64,000 bases of DNA, from positions 1,116,001 through 1,180,000 of the forward strand of contig NZ_AP025516.1 of the NCBI RefSeq assembly GCF_023169885.1, read 5' to 3'. Origin of the DNA: Desulfofustis limnaeus. GTDB lineage: Bacteria; Desulfobacterota; Desulfobulbia; Desulfobulbales; Desulfocapsaceae. Position 1 is the first letter of the stretch. Each line of letters starts with the position of its first letter. Shown here in pieces: positions 57,216-64,000 of the stretch. The notes below the pieces were generated by a model, which was not told where the DNA came from, ran no database searches, and saw only the letters and a list, made by a program, of their open reading frames with translations. Position numbers and translations under genes: made by a program.

Positions 57216-60200
57216 GTGCAACGACAAGCGGACAGCCAATACGACGACGACCTTACTGTTGGAATCGGCGGTGACCATGACGATGGACCCATCGATGCCG
57301 GATATGTGGATTTGTTCGAGTATTCGGGAGAGGAAGAATCTCCCATAGCTCGACTGAAAACGATCGTTTTGTCGATTGACTGGGAGATTACCGATGAAGT
57401 CCTCACCCAATTCAATGAAGAGTTACTCGATCTTCAAGACATATGGGCCGACGATCCGATAAAACTCGTCTATGTTCAGGCCCTGCAGAAGATAAGCAAG
57501 TATATCTTTCAGCAAAAAGCGAACGCTCATCCCAGTGCGATCAGGCTGCTGCTGACCTTGTACTATGACCTGGAGAAGATCGTCCTCGATCAAAATCTCA
57601 GCGAAGATGAAAAAAAGGAGATCCTGCGAGTCGACGTTAAAAAGTTTGAACAATTGAAGCGGCAAATCGAGGCGGAGGCGGGAAAGGGCAAGAAAGCGAT
57701 GGAGCCGGCGCCGAGCAGCGCGCCTCTCTCCCTGTCGGAAGAAGGTGCCGCGCATCCGGTCCTGTTCAACCTGAAAGCGTGCATCCTGGGCATGGACTGG
57801 GAGATCACCGAACGCGAATTGAGTGAGTTGAGTCGGGAAGTTCGACGGCTGGAAATCGAATTCGCCGGAAACAAGCCGCGCATGCTTTTTCTGCAGGGTA
57901 TCGAGGCGCTGGGTGGTTATATCAAATTGAAACGGAGCGATGCCCATGCCGACGCTTTCAAGCTCCTCTACTCTTTCTACGAGGGGCTCGAAAAGATTGT
58001 TGTCAACGATATGACCCTGGAAGAAGAGAAAGCGGTCCTTCTACCGGAGGTTGAGAAGTTCGAACAGTTCAAGAAAATCATATCGCCGACGTTGGTGAGA
58101 TCGGACGAGCCGGACACCGAGGTGGATCGGGGAGAGGCCGAGGAACAGGAAGAGCGGGGAGAAGGCGAGGTGGCGCCTGCCTTTGCCGACCTGCCGGAGG
58201 AAGTACAGGGATTCCAGGCAGAGCGAGAGGCCGCTGAGCTTGGCGAGTCGTTGCCCGACGATGTGGAGAGCCGGCTTGACGCCTTCTTCTCTGAACCCGG
58301 TGAGACGGAGGAACCGGCACCGGCTGAGAAGCAAGCACCGGTCTTGGAAGAAGCGGCATCTCACGACACCTTTTCCCAGGAGGCGGCTGAACAGGTTGCC
58401 TCGTTCTTCGATGATGCGGAGAGCAAGGGTGCCGGCGATTATGCGCCAAGTGTCAGTACCGAAGAAGCTCTTCGTGGGGTCGATGTGGAAACAGAGGCGG
58501 ATGATGATTCCGACGAGGACGCCCTGCCTACCGAGGCGGATGGTAAACTGGCGCCGGCTCTGGCGGATACCGGAGAAGAACTCACCGATCTCTTTGCAGA
58601 AGAACCAGGATTGGTCAGCGGCCCCGTTGCCGATACGGCGACCGAGGAACTCGAGGCGCGTCTCGACGGATTCTTTGCTGAGTCCGAGGAGTCACCGGCG
58701 CCAGAAGCGGCGACGAAAAGTGACATCGATGCCGATACGATCGCTGCGATGCTTGCCGAGGACGAAGACGTCGCTCCAGCGCTCTCGTTTGCCGGGGACG
58801 ACCTGGATGAAGGTGCGCCCATAGCCTCGGAGACGGTTGAAGGTGATCTCGAAGATCAGCTTGACAACCTTTTTGCCGATCACGCCAGTGAAGTGCCAGC
58901 TGCCCTGGAAGGATCGGATTTTTCTGAAGATGCTCAAAAAGTAGCTGCGTCCGAAGAGGAAACCTTTGCTTGGTCTGATGAAACCGAACCGGCGCTGTTC
59001 GCCAGCGAAGAATCCGTAGAGATGGAGGAACGGCTGGCCTCGTTTTTCGAAGAACCGCAAGAAGGAGACGAACAACCGCGGACAGCGCTCGATTCTGAGC
59101 AGGAGGTGGAGGAGCAGGTATCGGCATTTTTCGAGGAGCCCGAACAAGAGACCGACGTTCAAGAGATGGCTGAGGACGTGGTCTTCGCCCCGGCGGAAGA
59201 AGCGGAAATCAGCGGGGATGAAGAACTTCCCGCAGCGATCCTCGAGGAGGAACCGAAGTTCAGCACCTTCGCCAGTGAATCGGACGAAGAGGAATTTTTT
59301 GCCGCCATTGATGAGCGGGTGGATGAGCCGGGTGAATTCCAGATGGAGTTGCTGGACGAAAAAGAGGATATCGATACCCGTGCCGTTTTTGCGTTGGAAG
59401 AAGCGCCGAGCGAGGAGATGCTCGAGCAGCCTGCGGCGGAACTACCGGCCGCCGGTTTGACGGCCGATGTGGCAGCAGATGAGGAAGAGACGTATCACTT
59501 TGGGAGCGATGACGATCTCAACGATCTGCGTGCAGGAATCGCTTCGCTCGGAGTTGAAATCAGCGACACCATCATTGAAGGTATTCTCAAGGCGGTGAAC
59601 AGTCTGCGGCATCACTTTGCCAACCGCCCGGCCGAGAAGACCTTTTTGCAGCTCATTTCCACCATTGTTCAGCATATCGGCCAGTATCGATACGAAGCGA
59701 GTGCCGAGGCGCATGGGTTGTTGCTTTCTGTTTTTGATAAGCTTGAATTGATTCAGAATCCCGAGTTGCCGCCCGATCAGGCTTTGGAGGTGCTCCTGAC
59801 AGAGACCACGAAAATTCTGCAGTGGCAGCAGACCATGCTCGATCGCCAGGCAATTCGCAAAGGTGATGAATTGACCTTCCTGTCTCCGGTTCGTTCCGAG
59901 CAGGAGCCTGATTCCGAGGAGCCGGTAAGGGGAGCGGAGGGCGAGGGGCTCGGCGCTGTCGATGTTCAGGAAACGGTGGCGCCGACCGGTGAGCAACCTG
60001 ATCTGAACTCCGATTTCTCCGCCGTTTTTGAGCCGGTTCCCGAAGAGGAACCGATGACGGAGGAAGGACCGGATGATGTGGCGGTAGCCGCTGACCCGGC
60101 CTTCTTGAGCCTCGATGAACAACCGGATTTCTTTGCCGGAGCGGGTGGTGATGGTGCTGTTGAAGAGACAGGTGCCGGCGGGTTTCCTGCCGAAGAATGG

Positions 60201-60497
60201 GACACCGATGAGGACATCGTGAAGACCGAAGAGCTGGTTCCGCCTGATGAGCCACCTTTTCTGAGTCTGGATGATGACCCCGATTTTGTTGTCGCTGCAG
60301 ACGAACTCATTGCGGCAGACATTGAATCAGCAGGCGTTGGTGAGGATCAGGGAGAGAGCGAAACGGCACCGTCGACGAGGATGGCTCCCGAGGAGGCCAT
60401 CGCTGAGTATGTGAAAAAGGAACTGGAGGCATTGCGCGTCTCTCTTCAGGAAGAGCTTGCGGAACTTCGCAAGCGCCTGGATTCCCGGGAGGAGTAA
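57216..60497 (+). CDS. Giant acidic repeat protein, unknown family, third gene of the roadblock-MglA operon
   Basis: A 1093-residue, strongly acidic, soluble protein; I do not recognise the family. Three copies of an ~108-residue helical domain lie at about 43-150, 183-290 and 768-875. The first two share a W-E-I-T motif, an I/L-x-x-x-x-Y-I core and an ending like KKFEQLKRQI. Residues 300-760 are Glu/Asp-rich, probably disordered, and contain about seven short motifs of the form E-x-x-L/V-x-x-F/L-F near 356, 397, 459, 486, 552, 609 and 638. The last ~35 residues form a basic-acidic coiled coil (EYVKKELEALRVSLQEELAELRKRL). The start is a GTG at 57216 behind GAGAAGG. The 12-base gap after mglA implies one transcript. 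A scaffold or effector for the GTPase is the most plausible role, by context only. Confidence 0.8.
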   Translation: MQRQADSQYDDDLTVGIGGDHDDGPIDAGYVDLFEYSGEEESPIARLKTIVLSIDWEITDEVLTQFNEELLDLQDIWADDPIKLVYVQALQKISKYIFQQKANAHPSAIRLLLTLYYDLEKIVLDQNLSEDEKKEILRVDVKKFEQLKRQIEAEAGKGKKAMEPAPSSAPLSLSEEGAAHPVLFNLKACILGMDWEITERELSELSREVRRLEIEFAGNKPRMLFLQGIEALGGYIKLKRSDAHADAFKLLYSFYEGLEKIVVNDMTLEEEKAVLLPEVEKFEQFKKIISPTLVRSDEPDTEVDRGEAEEQEERGEGEVAPAFADLPEEVQGFQAEREAAELGESLPDDVESRLDAFFSEPGETEEPAPAEKQAPVLEEAASHDTFSQEAAEQVASFFDDAESKGAGDYAPSVSTEEALRGVDVETEADDDSDEDALPTEADGKLAPALADTGEELTDLFAEEPGLVSGPVADTATEELEARLDGFFAESEESPAPEAATKSDIDADTIAAMLAEDEDVAPALSFAGDDLDEGAPIASETVEGDLEDQLDNLFADHASEVPAALEGSDFSEDAQKVAASEEETFAWSDETEPALFASEESVEMEERLASFFEEPQEGDEQPRTALDSEQEVEEQVSAFFEEPEQETDVQEMAEDVVFAPAEEAEISGDEELPAAILEEEPKFSTFASESDEEEFFAAIDERVDEPGEFQMELLDEKEDIDTRAVFALEEAPSEEMLEQPAAELPAAGLTADVAADEEETYHFGSDDDLNDLRAGIASLGVEISDTIIEGILKAVNSLRHHFANRPAEKTFLQLISTIVQHIGQYRYEASAEAHGLLLSVFDKLELIQNPELPPDQALEVLLTETTKILQWQQTMLDRQAIRKGDELTFLSPVRSEQEPDSEEPVRGAEGEGLGAVDVQETVAPTGEQPDLNSDFSAVFEPVPEEEPMTEEGPDDVAVAADPAFLSLDEQPDFFAGAGGDGAVEETGAGGFPAEEWDTDEDIVKTEELVPPDEPPFLSLDDDPDFVVAADELIAADIESAGVGEDQGESETAPSTRMAPEEAIAEYVKKELEALRVSLQEELAELRKRLDSREE

Positions 60498-60539
60498 AGA
60501 GACCCGCTACCTTTCTCCTCGTAGATCGTGCAGCGTCAG

Positions 60540-60583
60540 GGCCGGTGTTGCCGCATGTGCAGGCAGCACCGGCCTTGTTGTTT
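60540..60583 (+). terminator. Intrinsic terminator after the roadblock-MglA operon
   Basis: A 13-base-pair stem GGCCGGTGTTGCC/GGCAGCACCGGCC (one G-T pair, 60540-60552 with 60562-60574) is followed by TTGTTGTTT. It closes the operon before the convergent cytochrome b gene. Confidence 0.85.
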
Positions 60584-60677
60584 CTGATCATCACAGATCG
60601 GTTGGTACGAACAATACCCGGAATCGGCTCAAGCGGTCGAGAGGGAAGATCGTGCGGCTGGGCTTGTTCCAGGTCGA

Positions 60678-61530
60678 TCAGCCATGAAGGGTGAGGGCGA
60701 AAAGGGAGAAGAGAAGGTATAGGGCCAGCCAGCCGCAGACAAATACCAGCACCAGCGAGAAATAGGGGTTGTTCTGACGCAGCATCAGCAAACCACCGAG
60801 AAAAGACAGCGGTATCAGCACGCCGGCTACGAGTGGGTGCAGATACCGCAACAACTCCTGGAGCCCGAGAAAAAACCAGGGGCCGGTGATGTAGGTGATG
60901 CCAAGTGTTTCCGGATCGAGCGGGGCGCTGACCAGAAAGCAAACGCCGAGGACCACGGCCAAAAAGGGAAGATGCTGCGAAATCCGAACCGGGTAGCGAC
61001 GCAGGTGTTCCCAGGCGAGCATAAAGAATATCAGATTGAAGGAACAGACGTGATGCAGATAGACGCGCTGTAAGCCATGGTCGGAAATGGAAAAAAGCAG
61101 CCGGTTGAGCAAGGAACCGACGAGCGGAATGGCCTCGATGATATGTTCGGCGATCATGCCTGCGGCGAAACCGGTGGTATCGTAACGCAATACATAGCCG
61201 GTAAAGAGCAGTAACAGAATAACCGGCAGGCAGATGACCAGCATCACGAACTGACCGGTTGTCGTAATGCTCGGACTTCTTGAATACGACCAGATAGTGG
61301 ATAATGGCGAAGAACAGGAAGAGCTGACTGGTGTAAAAATGCAGGGAGCGAAACCAGGCACCAAAAGGAACGAGGATATCGATTGCCGACGTTGAATAAA
61401 ACGGTTCGTGCAGATCGTACTGAATCCCGACCACGATCCCTGAGATCAGGGAGAGGTACAGGCAGAGCAAGCTCCAAGCCCCCCATTTGATGGTCTGCAG
61501 GAACCCCTGAGGTGCCTCGGCCGGTTTCAT
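60678..61530 (-). pseudogene. Cytochrome b (b6-type N-terminal domain), frameshifted
   Basis: The reading frame starts well (MKPAEAPQGFLQTIKWGAWSLLCLYLSLISGIVVGIQYD) and runs through the first haem helix RSLHFYTSQLFLFFAIIHYLVVFKKSEH, with two His 14 positions apart. Near 61255-61265 the family sequence continues in another frame: GQFVMLVICLPVILLLLFTGYVLRYDTTGFAAGMIAEHIIEAIPLVG, then YLHHVCSFNLIFFMLAWEHLRRYP with the other haem ligands, stopping at 60678. Skipping one base (or restoring two) rejoins the two parts into a protein of about 283 residues. This is either a true inactivating indel, a sequencing error, or programmed frameshifting. It lies six bases after the Rieske gene, its expected electron-transfer partner in a quinol-oxidising complex. 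Confidence 0.82.
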
Positions 61531-61536
61531 GGCGAG

Positions 61537-61944
61537 CTACTGGATGGTTATGAGAAGGGCCGGGGGAGAGGCTTGGTGCCGTACTGGGTGCAATGCCAGG
61601 TTCCGCTCGGCAGGACCGCGAATAACCTCACCGTAAAGAGAGAAACGGCTCTGGTGGCAGGGACACTCCAGGACCCCTTCCTGTTCCTTGAAGTTGACCC
61701 GACACCCCAGATGCGTGCAGACCCGGCTGACCGCCCACAATTCCTCCTGTCGTGAAAAGAGGATGAACTCGTCGCGGGCCAGATATCCGTCTTGCTTGAT
61801 TGAACCGCTGATTTCCACGATCTTCGGCTTTTTCGGCAGCCGGAAACGCACGAAACGAAACAGGGGATAGACAAGCAGCAATGAACCGAGGAATAGCAGG
61901 GTCCGGCGCAGGATCAGCCTGTTGTGGGGTGGGCGGTGGCTCAT
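61537..61944 (-). CDS. Rieske [2Fe-2S] protein
   Basis: A 135-residue protein with one N-terminal membrane helix (LILRRTLLFLGSLLLVYPLFRFV). Its Rieske domain carries the cluster ligands CTHLGC and CPCHQSRF. The pair of Cys and pair of His are intact, and GEVIRGPAERNLALHPV follows as in ubiquinol or menaquinol oxidoreductases. The ATG at 61944 overlaps the coaD stop by four bases; the longer frame to 62082 is inside coaD. With the frameshifted cytochrome b it would form a minimal Rieske/cytochrome b unit, but no cytochrome c1 or f follows. Confidence 0.9.
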   Translation of the reverse strand: MSHRPPHNRLILRRTLLFLGSLLLVYPLFRFVRFRLPKKPKIVEISGSIKQDGYLARDEFILFSRQEELWAVSRVCTHLGCRVNFKEQEGVLECPCHQSRFSLYGEVIRGPAERNLALHPVRHQASPPALLITIQ

Positions 61945-62468
61945 GGTACCGGGCCGCCGGAAGCGGTGGGCTGGCTGAATTTTTCGCGGAGCTTGGGAAA
62001 GACATGCTCCGGTACGAGATCCCGGACGTCGCCGCCGTGCCTCGCAGCATCCTTGACGATTGATGAAGAGATGAAAATCCAACGAAAACCGGGCATCAAA
62101 AAGACAGACTCCACCGATCGTTCCAACTTACGGTTCATGAGCGCCAACTGAAATTCATAATCAAAGTCGGATACCGCCCGTAATCCTCTGATAATGGCTC
62201 TGGCTTGGCGCCGAGCCGCGTATTCCACCAGCAGTCCGGATACGGAATCCACCTCGATGCGATCGTTGCCCTGGAAGCAGTCGAGGATCATGGAGCACCG
62301 TTCCTCCAAACTGAACAGCGGCGCCTTTCCGGGATTGATGGCAATAGCCACGATAATTCTGTCAAAGAGGTTGAGGCCGCGATTGATCAAATCCAGGTGG
62401 CCGTTGGTGATGGGGTCGAAGGTGCCGGGATAGATGGCGGTGGTCGGTTGGTGGGGCGCTGGGTTCAT
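61941..62468 (-). CDS. coaD: Phosphopantetheine adenylyltransferase
   Basis: A 175-residue nucleotidyltransferase of coenzyme A synthesis. The TAIYPGTFDPITNGHLDLINRG start contains the T/HxGH-type motif (NGHL), and AIIRGLRAVSDFDYEFQLALMNRKL and the C-terminal FISSSIVKDAARHGGDV are typical. It transfers AMP to 4'-phosphopantetheine. It lies 21 bases after rsmD, the common rsmD-coaD order, and overlaps the Rieske gene by four bases. Confidence 0.96.
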   Translation of the reverse strand: MNPAPHQPTTAIYPGTFDPITNGHLDLINRGLNLFDRIIVAIAINPGKAPLFSLEERCSMILDCFQGNDRIEVDSVSGLLVEYAARRQARAIIRGLRAVSDFDYEFQLALMNRKLERSVESVFLMPGFRWIFISSSIVKDAARHGGDVRDLVPEHVFPKLREKFSQPTASGGPVP

Positions 62469-62489
62469 GGAATCGTCACGTGATGGGTT

Positions 62490-63065
62490 TTAGCTGTCGG
62501 ACCTGATACGAAAAAAGGTGAAAAGTGCAGCTCCGTAACGCCTGCGGTCCACCGGGGTCAGTCGGACCAGATCGGTCGGCGGGACGTAGCTGCTCTGCTC
62601 CTCGACAATGATCAATGTCTGCTCATGGCACCGGCTGCTCGTGTCGAGGTCCTTGAGCACGGTATCGGCCAGCCTTTTGCCATAGGGGGGATCGATGAAT
62701 ACGACATCAAAGGATAGCTGCTTGCAGGAGTCAAGCAGGCTCCGCCCTCCCCTGGCAAGATCGGCCTGCCGCACTGAGGAGCGTTGTGGCCCGTTGTTGA
62801 TCAGCGCGATATTTTTTGCGATCAGGCGCAGTGCCGCTCGGTGGTTGTCGATGAACAGGACATGAGCGGCCCCCCGGCTCAGAGCTTCGCAGCCAAAAGC
62901 CCCGGTTCCGGCGAAGAGATCGACAACGGTGCTGCCGATGATCGATGGACCGATAATGCTGAACAACGCCTCCCGCGCCCGATCGGCCGTTGGCCTGATG
63001 GTCTGCCGACCGTCGGCAGGAGCGAACAGACGCCGGCCCCGGGCCGTACCGCTGATGATTCTCAT
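62490..63065 (-). CDS. rsmD: 16S rRNA (guanine-966-N2)-methyltransferase
   Basis: A 191-residue SAM-dependent methyltransferase. The N-terminus MRIISGTARGRRLFAPADGRQTIRPTADRAREALFSIIG is diagnostic. The SAM motif VVDLFAGTGAFGCEALSRGA lies at about 47-66, and the catalytic N/D-PPY-type motif is FIDPPYGKRLA (near 129-139). It modifies the 30S head. It is downstream of the asd gene after about 97 bases, and coaD follows. Confidence 0.95.
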   Translation of the reverse strand: MRIISGTARGRRLFAPADGRQTIRPTADRAREALFSIIGPSIIGSTVVDLFAGTGAFGCEALSRGAAHVLFIDNHRAALRLIAKNIALINNGPQRSSVRQADLARGGRSLLDSCKQLSFDVVFIDPPYGKRLADTVLKDLDTSSRCHEQTLIIVEEQSSYVPPTDLVRLTPVDRRRYGAALFTFFRIRSDS

Positions 63066-63162
63066 CGTTGCTCATGTCTCGGTCTGAACCAGATCCAGCG
63101 GAGGAGCCGCCCCTTTTTGGCCAGGATCCGGCCTGCCGGCTGGTTCAGCACAGCCGGCGCAT

Positions 63163-64000
<838 letters not shown>

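Overview
The window is a GC-rich bacterial chromosome segment with no plasmid, prophage, CRISPR or complete insertion sequence. Its gene content points to a Desulfobulbales-like member of the Desulfobacterota (former Deltaproteobacteria). The pointers are a DUF4390 gene in front of an NtrY-type sensor kinase, a PxxKW cysteine-rich protein, a TIGR03960/TIGR03936 radical SAM fusion, an electron-transfer-flavoprotein alpha subunit with a ferredoxin domain, and an MglA-type GTPase. The taxonomic placement is inferred from gene families, not from a marker tree.

Layout. 1-9.7 kb: NtrY-like kinase (cut by the left edge), DUF4390, a DUF134 regulator, prfC, dTDP-sugar genes rfbB-rfbC, a Ser/Thr kinase fused to a DUF1566 domain next to a phosphoesterase, a DUF2231 membrane protein, a CNNM/CBS transporter and a cytochrome c lipoprotein. 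9.8-17.3 kb: a PBP4-type peptidase, TrpB2, the radical SAM fusion, a two-AMIN-domain protein and a LolB-like lipoprotein. 17.2-26.0 kb: a long leftward translation/RNA operon, ffh-rpsP-khpA-rimM-trmD-SPOUT methyltransferase-rplS-rnhB-yraN-pdxA-tmk-TPR lipoprotein-LolB-like lipoprotein. 26.3-31.1 kb: a CbbQ/CbbO-type AAA+/vWA pair, a zinc-ribbon thioredoxin and RNase D. 31.6-37.9 kb: two YejBE-type permeases, then a complete mla lipid-transport set (E, F, D, A, C) with a strong promoter, ending in a cyclic-nucleotide-binding protein. 38.1-46.5 kb: YceD-rpmF-plsX-fabH, an acyl-CoA dehydrogenase with etfB and etfA, then fabG-acpP-fabF. 46.5-54 kb: rpiB, nrdR, ribD, an orphan ParB-like protein, an IHF/HU protein, pilC, PxxKW protein, ugd. 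53.9-64 kb: a YggS-like protein and tatD, a 0.7 kb region with a candidate structured RNA, a roadblock-MglA-giant acidic protein operon, a frameshifted cytochrome b with its Rieske partner, coaD, rsmD and a right-edge-truncated asd.

The strongest candidate for an undescribed system is 55.8-60.6 kb. A promoter-like sequence, a long-range RNA stem and an intrinsic terminator precede three same-strand genes: a roadblock/LC7 protein, an MglA-like GTPase and a 1093-residue acidic protein. The acidic protein carries three copies of an unrecognised ~108-residue helical domain and about seven copies of a short acidic motif ending in a Phe/Leu-Phe pair. The operon is bounded by a second strong terminator. 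The second notable item is a set of dispersed intergenic repeats (29.4, 31.2 and 50.3 kb). Two of them have matching inverted ends like miniature transposable elements, and two share a hairpin layout whose inner stem sequence has changed.
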